A stretch of 64,000 nt of DNA, taken from positions 2,542,001 through 2,606,000 of the forward strand of contig JAOCPU010000001.1 in NCBI GenBank assembly GCA_035772785.1. The letters run 5' to 3'. Below are positions 37,405-49,375 of this stretch, piece by piece; the first letter of the stretch is position 1; every line of letters starts with the position of its first letter. Below the pieces are notes generated by a model. The model searched no databases and had not been told where the DNA came from. It saw only the letters and a list, made by a program, of their open reading frames with translations. The position numbers and the translations under genes were made by a program. Source of the DNA: Phlebiopsis flavidoalba (taxonomy: Eukaryota; Basidiomycota; Agaricomycetes; Polyporales; Phanerochaetaceae).

Positions 37405-39548
37405 ATGGGCGCTAGCTCCAATTGGTTCTGTTGGCGAACAGCGTCTGCGGCCAGCACCTTCACTGTCACCGTCACCCTGTACGCACTTCAGGAGGCCCGT
37501 TATCTTGAATAAGCGCCGCCTTCGGGGCGACTTGCCATAGTCATCATCGAGTGAAGGTGAGCATATCGCGTGTTCTTGACGCAAACGGACGCGCTCATCT
37601 CGCGTAGAAATCGGCCTCCGACGACCAAGAAGCGAGCCGCGGACCACCTTGATGGCCCCTCTGAAGGCAGGGCCCCATCCAAGCAGCAGAAAACGTACGT
37701 GCTCATGCTATACCACCCTTTGCCTAATCATATTGATGAAGGGACCAGTCTTTACCCCTCTTCAACGGTGTCACAGACAAGGCGAGGGAAACAAACACAG
37801 ACCTTCGGTGGATAGAACCTGCGCTCGGCCCCCGTCCAAGACTTTGCCTGCATGGCATAAACCTCGCGCCGAAAGCATCCTGTAAGTGTTGCGGCTTTCG
37901 ACCTAGATGGGTGCTAATCTCATTGGGTCATCCATCGGTAAGAAAGAAGAAGGACAAAGGTGCCGAGCCAGGGTTTCAGCTGGTGGAGGCCCGTCGCTAT
38001 CCGAAGAAGCTGAAAGAGGGTGCCCCTATCGATAGAGGGTATGAGAGAATCGACAAACTTTGTGCCGTTTTCTGAAAACTAACTTACTTATCAATGTATA
38101 GATATGCTATTGTCATCATCACAAACCAAGGCCTGAGATGCAGAGGATGCCATAACAAAGTGGAAGAACAAGCCCCCTTTGATTGGTGCCGCAGTACGTA
38201 TACACCGCTGCCTGAAGACCCTCATTTAGCGAAAATATAACATCCATTGAACTCACTAAAACAGATTCTACACGTCAACCCCCGAGTTTAATGGTTGCAG
38301 CTTCACCAGACGTCAACCACTTCCACCTGCGCGCGGCCCAACATAAAGCGCGTACAAAATGAAAACGGCTACTCGCAATAAACCAATACCTGGCTCATGT
38401 GGTACGAGCTGGAACGAATGTTGTGCAGAAGAAAAATGTTACAATTGGTTGCGCATTACATCTAACCTCTATCAATTAACAACCTGTTCATACAACTTTC
38501 TACAGACAAAGATGCGTCATTTTTCGTCGGGAGACGCAGCTGGCCGCAAAGGCGACCACGCGGGAACGCGACCGCAAAATGGGCCCTCAACGTTGAGATT
38601 CCCTTCTTCACACCAGAAGTACGCAAATATCATGTTCTCCTCATTTACTAACCATCTCACAGAACCTTAGGAGTACTTCCTGAAGCTGAATCCTGCCCCA
38701 TACACCCTACAGGGCTTCCATCCATCGAGTCTCCCTTACAAACTGTACGTCCTTCATGTATATGATTCTCATTTTTTACTCAGACAAGTCTCTAGTGCCA
38801 CGCACGACACCTTCAGAACAGCGCCTATCATCCCCTCGCCTCAGCATCAAGAGGTCATTCTATTTCGTTGGGCCACCAGCCCTGGGAAAGACAACCTTCT
38901 ATCACGCACACATTTTGCGCCCTGCGGGGTACACACACGTAAATCAAGACACACTCAAGACACGCGATCAAATGTATCAAGGATGTACAGGAAGCTCTCT
39001 GCAGCAGGGCCAGCTGTGTCGTTGGTATGGACAATTTAATTTAGCCCCTTGTTTTTAGCCACGGATGTCCGGACAGTTCTGAACTTGTGACGGTAGACAA
39101 TACAAATCGCGACAAAGCAACGCGAAACCATTATATCGAGCTCGCGCGCAAACACAAGGTGCCCGATTTGCGGTATGCAGTCTCTTGTCAGCTTGTCCAT
39201 AAGCTGAGATTCGCACAGATGTTTTTTCATTTTACAGGTTCGTCCGAGCTCGCATGGCATAACAAACCTGTATCGGGCCTTCAATCTCCCACCTAGTGTC
39301 ACTGAAAACATCGTACGTCTTTGCTGTTTGGTCAGCTCACGCAAGCTCATCGTTAGGCAGCCCGTATTATCCCAAAAAGCGCGAGATGCTGCCGTACATG
39401 GCATTCACAAGTTTCAAGGCTGCGTTTGAGCTGCCCTCTCAATGGAAGAAGGGTTTGAAGAAATCAAGCAAGTCAATTGGGTGTTTGAGGGAGGCGAAGG
39501 AGGAGAGACGACGGTGGGGGATGTGGCTACAAATTGGACGGCAAGTAG
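37405..39548 (+). CDS. pnk1: Polynucleotide kinase 3'-phosphatase (PNKP/Pnk1)
   Basis: The enzyme repairs DNA break termini, removing 3'-phosphates and adding 5'-phosphates. A basic Ser/Pro-rich head (TTKKRAADHLDGP) at 37640 suits nuclear import. The HAD phosphatase motif AAFDLDG lies at 37890-37910 and YAIVIITNQG at 38102. FFVG-type and WALNVEIPFFTPE phrases follow at 38520-38610, and EYFLKLNPAPYTLQGFHPSSL at 38672. The kinase P-loop VGPPALGKTTFY is at about 38868, then HVNQDTLKTRDQM, VDNTNRDKATR, FTGSSELAWHN, MLPYMAFTSFKAAFELP and finally EERRRWGMWLQI. The natural stop is TAG at 39546 if one extra G near 39535 is ignored. The start is uncertain (37405-37640). Several one-base shifts occur. 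The gene is convergent with the PITH gene. Confidence 0.94.
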
Positions 39549-39720
39549 TCATGAAATTTAGCAGACAGGCGTGTACATTGTTCAACGAGTATGTTATTGT
39601 TGTTGTTACATGTCTATCACTTTTCGCCATGAATTACGCTCTGTACATTTTCCGAGGTCACTCTTCACCGTGACACGCAATCCGGTGAGATCCCGCGTTT
39701 GTCCTATGCGTGGGTCAGCT

Positions 39721-40465
39721 TCATGCGATGTCTGGCCTGAAAACGACTACAGACATACCCTGAGGACACCCCAAGCACGTCGACCCCATCGATCCGTGTC
39801 TGCTCATCACCCTCATTGCTCTCAACGAAAATCTGCTTCCCCGTGAGTACCCTACGCCGCCCACAGCACAAAGAGAGAAAGACGTTGTGGTACATACATG
39901 TAGACTACTTACGCTCTGGAAGCGCACGAATCGTAGAGGAATCTTGAGCCCTGCCTCCAGCTGCTCCACGTCAAGCTCGAGTGCCTGTGTGCCGGCTCCA
40001 GCGACGCGCGCATCGTCGAAGCCGAGCGTCGGGAGATTCACAAAGAGCTTGACGCTACGCGCCGCGGCTTCGAACGCGGTCCGCTGCGCCGCGGGGCCGC
40101 GAGACGCTGAGAACGAGCGCGCGCGCACGCGCACGATCTGGTTAAACTGTGCTATGTGCGTGAACGACTGCAGCTTGCAGCGAAGGGGCGAAGAAGTGCG
40201 CACGCACGGGGATGTTGATGATGAGCTGATCTCATCGGCGTCAGAGAGGAGGAACGCAGGGGAGGTGTTGAGGCGTTTTGCGGCACTAGAGGATACTCTT
40301 AAGAGTGTGCTCTGCGTCTTCGTTGAGACAGTTTAGCTGTTGACCATCGGAGAGCTTCAAGCAGCGAAGTCTATTCGGGAACACGATGACTTGTTTAACA
40401 CTTGTATGCCCGGTAAGTAGAGATGCGAACGTCGAGAACGGCTCACACCCAAGTGGGTCTTCCAT
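39721..40465 (-). CDS. PITH-domain protein
   Basis: The PITH domain is a beta-sandwich found in thioredoxin-like protein 1 (where it docks on the proteasome) and in stand-alone PITHD1 proteins. From the ATG at 40465 the minus strand reads MEDPLGCEPFSTF, then in shifting frames LKLSDGQQLNCLNEDAEHT and a SDADE phrase. The body is VKLFVNLPTLGFDDA, then ALELDVEQLEAG and IPLRFVRFQSVSSLH. After an intron at about 39846-39900 comes IFVESNEGDEQTRIDGVDVLG and a tail VVVFRPDIA ending at 39721. No thioredoxin active site (CGPC-like) precedes it, so it is the PITHD1 type. It is convergent with pnk1, 172 bases away. Confidence 0.85.
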
Positions 40466-40480
40466 CGTTATGGTGATGGG

Positions 40481-40901
40481 TTAATTATCAGCGTTTTTTC
40501 GCAAGTGGCTCAAACAGCCCTGTTCGATATGGGCCTGTATCTGGGATGCCAATTCGAGACTTGAGAGTGACGCGACACGCGTAATGGTTGTTGTGTTTAC
40601 CTCGGGGAGTCTCCGCGAGGCCTGAGGGCCGATTGCATCCGATTGAACACTTTCGCGGTTAGCTTGGCGCAATATAATGTCTTGGAAATCCGGCGCTCTC
40701 TGTAATAGTACGAGCTCATCGGCCACTGTTCAGCATACCAGGATCGAAGCCTTGCCGTTCTATGTGCAGCCCCACATCGTCTCCTTGGGGATCACCGATC
40801 CAACGGCGGATGGGTAGGTAGGTACACGATTTCATACCTCTGTAGTTACCGCCAGTGTGCGTTTGAAATTTCGTGTTTGCGTATCCCAACAGAGCACTCA
40901 T
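40481..40901 (-). CDS. Uncharacterised small protein, tentative
   Basis: Two minus-strand frames (40716-40901 and 40481-40726) can be joined by one shift to give about 150 residues without low-complexity bias, including VADELVLLQRAPDFQD and ITRVASLSSLELASQIQAH. No family is recognised. It ends 16 bases before the PITH start codon, so it could instead be an upstream exon or a leader ORF of that gene. Confidence 0.28.
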
Positions 40902-41539
40902 TCCACGCCGGTAGCCGAGGCGCTATAGCCTACAGTTAAGGATGTAAAGCTCACACGAAAACATCACATCGAGGAAGTCCGTTGTGCTCACGACCGCTAT
41001 AACAGTATAGTACTCACCTATCCATCCGTCATATCGCCTCCGCTGACTCGGTCGTTCGTGCACTCTCGCCTCAGATCCCCCTGGCCGTGGGTCATTATAC
41101 CTGAGCCAGCAATAATCTTTCCTCGCATTGTGCGGAAACGATGCTTCTTTCTGTGATGCGGCAACGGTGGTTGCGAACATCTCTGGGTATTAGGGTTCCA
41201 GTTATCCACCCGCAATACACAAACATCGCATAATACCCCCACACAAATACCCTCACACACGTCGATACTCTTATCGTTGAACGCTTTTCTATTGCTCGAA
41301 TGCTATGTGTTACGCAATATAGGCAGTCTCCCCAAGCGCTCCATGGGTCCGGATTACTGGCGGGGTCAGCTTTCTTCACAAACCTCTGTCAGACCGGCTT
41401 CAGGTCCGATCCATACGCCGCTCGCGATTTCGTGATATGCTTCAGGATATCTGTTCTACGTGATGCATGTCGACGGTATAAAACCATTCAGCTCGCCGGC
41501 CGTTTTGCTACTGTATCTCACCGGCACTAGCCAGCGGCT

Positions 41540-42250
41540 CCATGTCTTTCCAACACTACATGTTCACTGAGGCAAGCGTGGTTTTTATGCTTGGCCGATA
41601 TGCAGGCAGTTCAGTCCGTCTCACTACTAATTAAGACTGGTTATTATAGATAGAATCACGATTACACATATCCAGAACAAAAATGCCTCTGTGTGTAGAA
41701 TACGGATCGAGAAGTCTGAGGTATATTTCCAGTCCCTCTTCAGATGTATTGGACTGGTACCTGGCAGGAGGCGCCAGAAGGTGCATTTGTACCATGTATA
41801 GATGGCGGAGAGACCGATTACACGTGGCAACTGCAGGTGAGGGGCACATGGTAGCACCTCCTTAGACCAGAGCGGCGTGCAATGTTTACATGGAACATCG
41901 TCGTACGTCAACTTGCAGAATGCGGCGGTATATCATCAACTATGATCGAAAGGAGAGAAGATTCCTGGAGGGTACCCGGCATTTCCAGCGGCAAAGATAT
42001 GCACGGTGCTCTGGAACGTCCGGCACACAATTACAATCGATATACAGCGGTTCTCCAGGCCGCCAAAAGCTGATGGAGCTTTTCATTGAAAAAGTAGATA
42101 TGGTTTGAAGTACAAGCCCTATGAATTCATTACTCATCTTCTCGCCTTAGAATGCGAACCACCGAGCGAATGACGCAGCGATCGTACTAGGACCGGACCC
42201 GGGCCTTCAGCTCAAGGATATCTATCTTCTCGGAGTTACCGCTGCGTGTA
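41540..42250 (+). CDS. Uncharacterised gene, fragmentary exons
   Basis: Plus-strand segments have coding character in changing frames: RIEKSEVYFQSLFRCIG (41640-41750), FVPCIDGGETDYTWQLQVRG (41785-41845), and MELFIEKVDM (about 42073-42102). A 48-nt GT-AG intron (42103-42150) joins the last to NANHRANDAAIVLGPDPG and then QLKDIYLLGVTAA, ending at a GTAAG donor near 42250. The joined reading frame across that intron is convincing. The family is not recognised and the ends are unknown. Confidence 0.4.
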
Positions 42251-43069
42251 GGTAAGACGATTGTTCCAATTTTTGGCTAACACCCCTATCTCTGCGCGGC
42301 TTTTTACCATTTAGTCAACAGTCAACAACCCGTTCTCAGCGGATATCACCATCTTCATGAGTATCATCCCTTTAGAGTCGCGCATTTTGGCTTTCAAAGT
42401 CACCTTCTCAAATCTATTTGACCTTATATATTTATAGCAAGTGCTGTGTTATCGTACATACAAGCTCTGGCTCAGAGTCAATGAGATTATTTGTCAATTA
42501 TCCATATAATCAGGATTCATCGTTGGTACGTGAGTGTCCTATGCAATCGCCAACGGCAAGCAGGAAGCAACCCCAACCACATATCCAATGCTCGTTGTCA
42601 TTCATGTTTAAGAGATAAGCACCATTTAGTCTGATCAGATCTGGAAGTTTGCACACTTCGCGGAGTTTATCACCTTCCGAATGAGTGCTCTAAAAACTGA
42701 TATCCCCGGTCACTCCGCCGTTGAATTGCAAGGTGATCCAAAGCTGTGAGAGGTATAGGGGCCTAAGCTGATCCGATGCAAGGGCGATGTCGCCATGCAT
42801 TATGTCAATGACAATATGGGAGCAACGTAGTAGGAAGTGGTCACAACAGATTATCTTGACAAGACACTCGACGGGGGGTATAGTCACACATGCTATGTTT
42901 GTACTCGAACGTATCCTCATCTGAGAGCGATGATTCCTATGAGTGAAACCCCCAGTGAAATTCACTAATTCCATTAAGTGCTACGCAATCACACACTCCT
43001 GAAAAAGTCTTTTGCATCCTGGCGAGTGGGGCGAGCCATGTTCGCACCGTTTTATTATACCAGACCGTT
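42251..43069. other. No recognisable feature
   Basis: Probably the 3' end of the preceding gene plus spacer. Short frames at 42418-42974 show no motif. Confidence 0.4.
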
Positions 43070-45639
43070 TCATCTCCGTCTAGTAACTCTAGCCATCGCA
43101 CGTCGATTGCCTTGAGCTGTGGCCACCGTTAGCAGGATCACCAGTTTTCCAGAACAACCGATACGCACCGGCAGCGCGCATATACACACCGCCGCTTCGC
43201 TACAAACTCTATGTCCTGCTTCACGCCGCATTTGCCATCCTCGGGCATTAGTACCCCACCGCGTACTCGGCCTTGTGCATGCCCTTGTTCGCAGCGCGAC
43301 GCGTGCCCACAGGTTACGCCTCGGAGATCGCATCTGCTTGAGCACACCGTCCGACCCGGGAATGTTTTCCGGGTACCAGCCGTCTGAGCGCGAGCTCCGC
43401 CTCCGGTGGCCCTTCTCCGCCGCCTTGGTACTGTTGTGTACCACTGGCAATCTAGCGCAGCGTTGGGGAATCGACGACGGGCACGTCAGCGCACCGTACT
43501 CGTAGCACTGGCCGAGCTTGAACTGCGAGTGGGTGTAGCCGAGGTGGGCCCCCGCGCGGCTGGTGTACAGCTCACTTGGCATAGAAGCGGGATCGAATGG
43601 CACGATGCCCAGCCTTTGGGTTCTCGTTACAGCCTAGCGGCGAGCTCGTTGCAGCGCATGCGGGTTCTCACTCGGTCCGCCTGCTCACGCCGCACGCTTC
43701 AGCCAGCCCCACCGCGTCGCGCGGATTTCGGCTGCTCGCCGAGCATGCCCCGCAGGTACAGATCACGCCGAGCTTGTACATCGCCGCCGTGTCCGCCCAA
43801 ACGACGCGCCTTGCGGTAGAATTGCGGCCGCGCGCTGTGGCTCGCGCCATCCCGCGTGTTCCCGCGCCGATCTCGTTACACACTGCGACGCGGTAACACG
43901 CCGCCGCGTGGTTCTGTTTCGCGGCCTGGAGGTAGAGATGGTATTTATGCGCGCTCGTGGTCGACCTGCAACCCGAGCATGCCCGTCCCGTGGGCAGTTG
44001 GCCATGAAGAACTGCATCGCCTCGTCGTACCCAGCGCCCTGAGTAGCAAGCCGTCGGAGTGACTTTGAAGCGACTCTTGGATGAGTGTGTCGCGGGTACT
44101 TTTTCACCGCTCGTTGATCCTTCGACGTCCCCGCACCGATTTTTGCGTGCCGCGTCGAATGAGGTATTTGGCGTACAAAAAAAGTGCGCTTCCGGATCGG
44201 GATCATCTTTTATGCGCTGCCGGTACTCGTCGATGTACTGTTTCGTGTACGGTGGCGCACTCAGCGAATCAATGGCCTTCTTCGTCTGTTGTGCGCGGTG
44301 TGGACGGAGGAGCAGAAGTGGGTCTCAGAACGCTGTAAAGAAGGACGGAGTGACAATTTCGTTTGGGCTCTTCGGGGATAGGCGGGGGGGGGCATACGGC
44401 GAAGCCTGGAGACCAGACGAGCCGGATCCCCATTCGAAGACACTGATGGACCACGCATCAGCGATGGTACTATCCTGGACCAGCAGGATATCCGGACTGT
44501 TGTGGGAGTGAGTTTGGTACGCCCCAGGAGGGCCCGGCGCTGGAACATAACCCGAGGAAGAGTGGCTCGAAGCGAGGGACACCTGACTAGTCGCAGCGTA
44601 GTAGTTCGGATGTTGCTGCATATGACCAGGTGGAGGATACGGTGATTGTTGCATGGGAGGCGGAACGACAGCGGCAACAGTTGGGGGTGGACCCATGCCC
44701 AGGACATCAGATGCGGCAGCATATAGTGCGCTGTACGCGCCAAGGATTGGGACTGGCGCTGGTGGTGCATATACCCTTGTGTGGAGGACCCTGCCATCCT
44801 TGTTGAGGTGGCGGATGCGAGCTTTTCATCGTACGAGTACGAGCTGGAAGCGATTCGGTACTTGTGGTCGTAATATGTGGGTAGACTCGGATCCATCTCC
44901 TCTTGCGCTGTAATAACTTGGCTTCGTCCGCTTTGCATCGACCTTATTGATGCGGCATCATTAAATTGACCCTGTTCCGGGGGATCGCGTTTGGGGAGGT
45001 CACTGAGGGAGTTGATACCCTCGAGTGAGGGGTGCCCAGGTAGGCCCGGCGCAGGATGGTCCTCGGCAGCGACCTAGGGTCACGGGCCCCTGTTGGGCGA
45101 CTGCTGGATTGAGCTTAGATAGTCGAGACGCATAAGACTAGTTAAACCCAGCCCGAGGAACTTGGGTCTTGTGCGGAGGAAACAGGAGAGCGATACGCCC
45201 AATGGCACTTCCTCCGCGAGCTATGAGGGTCGTTGCTCAACGTGGAGCGGGCACTGAACTTGTCCAGCGCACGGCGCGTAGCATCGTTACGGTGGGGGCG
45301 GTGGTGAGGATAGAGGATCGATTTGGAGAATCTGGGAGGAGGTGGATGTTGTTGAGCAACGGTTTGGCACCGAGCGATTCTGTTGCGAGTACAAGGCACC
45401 TTGGCCGTCGCGTCAGAGGTGAGAAAGCATACCTCCGCGGACAAATGCCCTACTCACCTGTAATTTGGTGGACTAGCAGCTCGTCTGGGTCGTTCGATTC
45501 AACCCGCACATCGAGGTCATCCTGAGCGTAGTAGGCCAGTGGCTCGTCCCAGTCGTGTGCCGACGCGCTGTCTTGTCGCTGTCTTGAGGGGACTGCGAGC
45601 ATCCTGGTGAGCTGCCTGAGGTTGTGGAGGCGCAGACAT
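43070..45639 (-). CDS. SKT5: Chitin synthase activator, Skt5/Chs4 family (Sel1 repeats)
   Basis: Skt5/Chs4 proteins recruit and activate chitin synthase III at septa and growing tips. The ATG at 45639 starts MSAPPQPQAAHQDARSPLK, followed by an acidic DDLDVRVESNDPDELL exon and an intron near 45460. A long Pro/Tyr/Ser-rich region follows (44300-44940). The folded part begins EAHFLYAKYLI near 44190. A chain of Sel1 repeats follows with phrases AMYKLGVI (43765), LGYTHSQFKLGQCYEYGALTCP (43470-43540), TKAAEKG, GSDGVLKQ, GVKQDIEF (43210) and QGNRRAMARVT before the TGA at 43070. Sel1 units match at A-LG and G-G positions. One-base shifts break the repeats several times. The isoprenylation-type C-terminus of yeast Chs4 is not seen; the reading ends VTRRR. 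Confidence 0.9.
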
Positions 45640-47057
45640 GTTTGGCGATGCCTAGCGATGGTCTCTGGCTACGCTGTGCCACTGAGAGTTGGACGAGATT
45701 ATAGGTAGAAGAGTATCAGAAGAGAGTTCAGAAGGGGAAAGTTGCAGGTGGTGGCGAGAGAGAGAGTATGCAAGGAAAGGAGAAGAGACCGGGGGTGCGC
45801 GCGGGTCGATCAAGTAAGTACCGCGACTTGCCATCAAAAAACTACTACGACACATCACTTACGACACTTACACGCATGACGACGGGTCGATGTTCGAACA
45901 TTTAATTCACGATCTTCTACTTCCACCCCATATCTTGCGCCATTCTTTCATCCTCAGTCGTTTATTTCTTCGCGCCTAAATCCAATTTAGCCTTTATGTG
46001 ATCGCTGTCGTCACTGTGAAGTTCAAAACCCGCGAAATTTGCCCGATCACCTGGCGAACTTCACAAATTCGCCCTGAAAACGGGCTACACAGGGCGAAAG
46101 TTGCGATTCCCCCAGAATCGTAGCTTTTGTGCAAAGTTTCCCCGTAGGGACGCTGGATCATAACACTGGATACTTCCGCTTTTACCACGGTCATGTGCTC
46201 CCATCTTTCAGTTTAGACGCTCTCCCTAGCTTTCTCCTCACCGCCACAATGGTAGCACCGTGTTACGATATACATGCTCTTGTCCTTGCAGATGTTAGCG
46301 GCCTTTCTTGCCTGCGGGCGTATTGGTGTACCCGCACTCGGTCGTCTTTGCTGGCTTCTCGTTCGGAGTTGTTTGCAGGCTGCATCAATGGCTTGCAAGC
46401 CCTGCCCTGTCTTTACCGCCGACGAGGGCTACCGTGGACGCAAAGATGGTCAAAATCAAAGCACACCGGCAGCCCCATGGCTGGGTCTGGAGAGGCGGAG
46501 ACTTGTTTTGATGGCAATATGAAATGTCCGGGAAAGGTCTCTCACCCTACCGCCTGCCGGTGTGCGGACCATTACCAACGACAGCTTTTATAGCAAACTT
46601 TGGACGAGAGCCTGGCCGCCCGTGCAGGTAGTGGTGATATATATTATGCCGCTACGCTTCACAAAGAAACCTCAACCCACAAAAGCACGGACTTCCCTAT
46701 GCCTACACCTCACGCCGCTGCTACAACATGCATGAGTGTCACAACTAAGGCCCAAGCGTGTTTGCGAGGGCGATAGCAGCCGGTGACAGTCTTAACAAAC
46801 TATCAAAAGGGGACGAGGGGGCTAGGGCGAGTGTGTGTGCGTGTATGTGTGAGCGACGACGCCGACGGCGACAGCGAACTTGTTGTAGGCTGAGGACCAA
46901 GTCAATATTGGTTTGTATCTACTACAGTGTGAGGGACTCTTACCTGAGGACCAAGAGGTCGAAAACTGAGGTCCCCAGGTAGAGTGTTGCCAGTACTTAT
47001 ACTACTACAGAGTCCATTTCAAATACACAGCCGAGGCTTACGAAGCATGTCCGAGGC

Positions 47058-47163
47058 TGAGTCATTGTACACTACTAAGGCTGAGTAATCCGCTGACTGA
47101 TGAGTCACGTGCTCGATGACGTCATAGTTCTCGAACCTTCCAGCACCTTCCATGTCACGTGAC
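47058..47163. promoter_or_regulatory. Cluster of stress-type transcription factor sites
   Basis: Within 106 bases lie TGAGTCA (47058-47064), TGAGTCA (47101-47107) overlapping CACGTG (47106-47111), the perfect CRE TGACGTCA (47117-47124), and a heat-shock-type TTCnnGAAnnTTC (47128-47140). The palindrome GTCACGTGAC lies at 47154-47163. These match bZIP (AP-1/Gcn4 and CREB), bHLH and HSF consensus sites. Which gene they serve is unknown; no clear start lies nearby on either side. Confidence 0.55.
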
Positions 47164-47540
47164 CAGTCTGACTAATACTACAAGGAATTCGAATATTGTC
47201 TTTGGGGAATTAAGCGTTGTTCATGGCACAACCGCGCTCGATATGAGACGCCCCTAACCGTTTGAGCGCTGTTCTCTTAGCAACTCGTGACACAGAGCAA
47301 TCTGCAAGCACAGTTTGGCACCTACAATTAGCCCTCGCTCAAGATAGCCAGAGGCATGCCGGGCGGTGGAAAGCAGTAACGCGCAAAACCTTTTCATGGG
47401 AAACAAGGTGGGCTAAAAAAATGGCGCTGTGTTTCGCTCAAGAAACTGAGCACACAAGGGCTGGTTGTGGGAAAGGTACTTCAGAGGGGCTGGGACAGCT
47501 CTGTATGGTGAGGATAACTCTGACAAGAGCAAATAGGTCC

Positions 47541-47621
47541 CGACGGTGTTCCTGCTGTGGCTCAACGACGGTGTTCCTGCTGTGGGGCTGGCTCAACGAC
47601 GGTGTTCCTGCTGTGGCTCAA
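47541..47621. repeat. Three-copy GC-rich direct repeat
   Basis: The 25-bp unit CGACGGTGTTCCTGCTGTGG plus CTCAA occurs at 47541, 47566 and 47597. The middle unit carries a 6-bp insertion (GGGCTG type). It is open on the plus strand but not clearly coding. Confidence 0.85.
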
Positions 47622-49375
47622 CTGAGTGGATTCCATCGATGTGGAAGTGTTTTTCAACCCCGCGTGCCGACGTAGGCGGCGTCACGTCGAGGCTATCATG
47701 GATGCCTCGGATGGTGTTATCTCGTTCGGGAGCAGTTGGGAAAGGGTTAGCGACCGCCATTGATGCTCAAGGCGGTATGTGTGGTCTTTTTTTCCTCCAA
47801 CTTCAACGCTAATTTTACACATTGTCCTGGGATACTTTGACCTGCACGCCCCACTGGGAAGGGTTCCGCCTACGATGTACTATGTAAAAACCGTCCATAG
47901 GTACACATCTTCCCTTGACCATTTTGCGCCTCTCTACTGACCGCACCTCTGCCTGAGTGCACACAACGTCTCGGACCGGGCTCGCATAAGTGCTTCAGCG
48001 TCGAGGCCCGCGCATCTTCCACGTCGACGGCGTATTGTATGGCGCCGCCGCGTACAAGCTACACAAGGACGTCAGGCGCGAGCATGGCGGAGGCGTGTGC
48101 TGCGCTCATCTCCACCAAGGCCGAGGTGGCGCTGCGAGCACAGTTCACCTGTAGAAACAGGGTCATTATTAGCTACAAAATATGTAAATAGATGCGTTAC
48201 TTACAATAAATATTGCCATTTCCGTGAACTAATGAGTTGAATCCCTGAGTCGGTCGTCACGCTCGGGAACATCACTGAGCCGTAACCTTTTCTCTTCAAT
48301 GTAACAAGGTTGCCAACCTTCTCAATGCCCACAACTTCAAGACAGTGCGGTGGACAATAGTCTAAGAGGGAAATGATGTACTCTATCAGTTTACGGTGCG
48401 GTAGGGGGTGAATGAAGCACTTTTCTGGTCATGAAGTGGGGTCTATTAGGGCGTAACGGGTGGAATAAACAGTACCACACTGTGTGATCTGCCAACACAT
48501 CTCTTTTTTTGGTGTAAGTCGCGACGTGGGTTATCAGCGGACATGCATATATTTGAGCTGGAATGGAACTCAATTGGATACTGGTACTACTGACTACATT
48601 GTACTGCCAGCCCACCCGGCCCGAAGGGCCCGGTTGTTTTGAGAGCCAGGGGAATCGCATCGGGCGTGCTGCATCGCAGCAGCGCCATCACCTGACAAGT
48701 GAAGAACGCGCGAAAGTCGCCCTCCAGCGTCTGAACACAGATTCCCTTCCCATACGGGTAATTTCGCGCGACATGCTCAGACGCTTAAGGGCAAAAGGGA
48801 CGCGTCATGCTCTCGCACGCGTCTGACCTTCACTAGTCTCCAAGGCAGACCCAATTTGGGCGAAGATAATCGTTCCCCCATATAGGGTCTGCGATGAGAC
48901 GCGTCGTGCGTATGGGACCTGTCCGTTCCCTTGTTTTCGGATCGGCCGTTGCCGGCAACGGCTTTCGTGACAGCTCGCGACCAATGAGATGACGCCTGGA
49001 GTGATAGGCGCTGTCCGGGCAAAATGGCGTGCAGACGAACAGTTTGGTCATTCCATGTTTTCCAGCGAGCTTATTTTGCTTCAAGAGTGTCTACAATATT
49101 TATAAAGGTCCTCATAGTCGTAAAATATCCTTTTTCTTCATAAATTGCTGCTGAGTGATGCCAGGAGGATGAAAAACATACCATTTACCACCAAACTGCT
49201 CGTATATGCTCAACAGGGAGTCCCCTAAATCCAGACCATGGTTGAAAAGAAGTAGAAATAAACATGGAGGCTTGATCTACCTTTGGCACAGCTAATTCTT
49301 TACAGCCCGGGCTTCCAGACGGTATAGTATGGGCTACTATCGGAACTCGGCGCGTCGCGCGTTGTTTGCTCTATA

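Larger units (their letters stand above)
45640..49375. other. Gene-poor stretch with repeats and a regulatory cluster
   Basis: Upstream of SKT5 the sequence has a GA-rich tract (45750). A TTCGCC-rich patch lies at 46005-46105, a regulatory-site cluster at 47058-47163, and a three-copy GC-rich repeat at 47541-47621. Frames at 46129-46593, 47262-47675 and 48563-48826 show no recognised domain. The last (LTSEERAKVALQRLN) might be one exon of an unknown protein. Confidence 0.4.
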
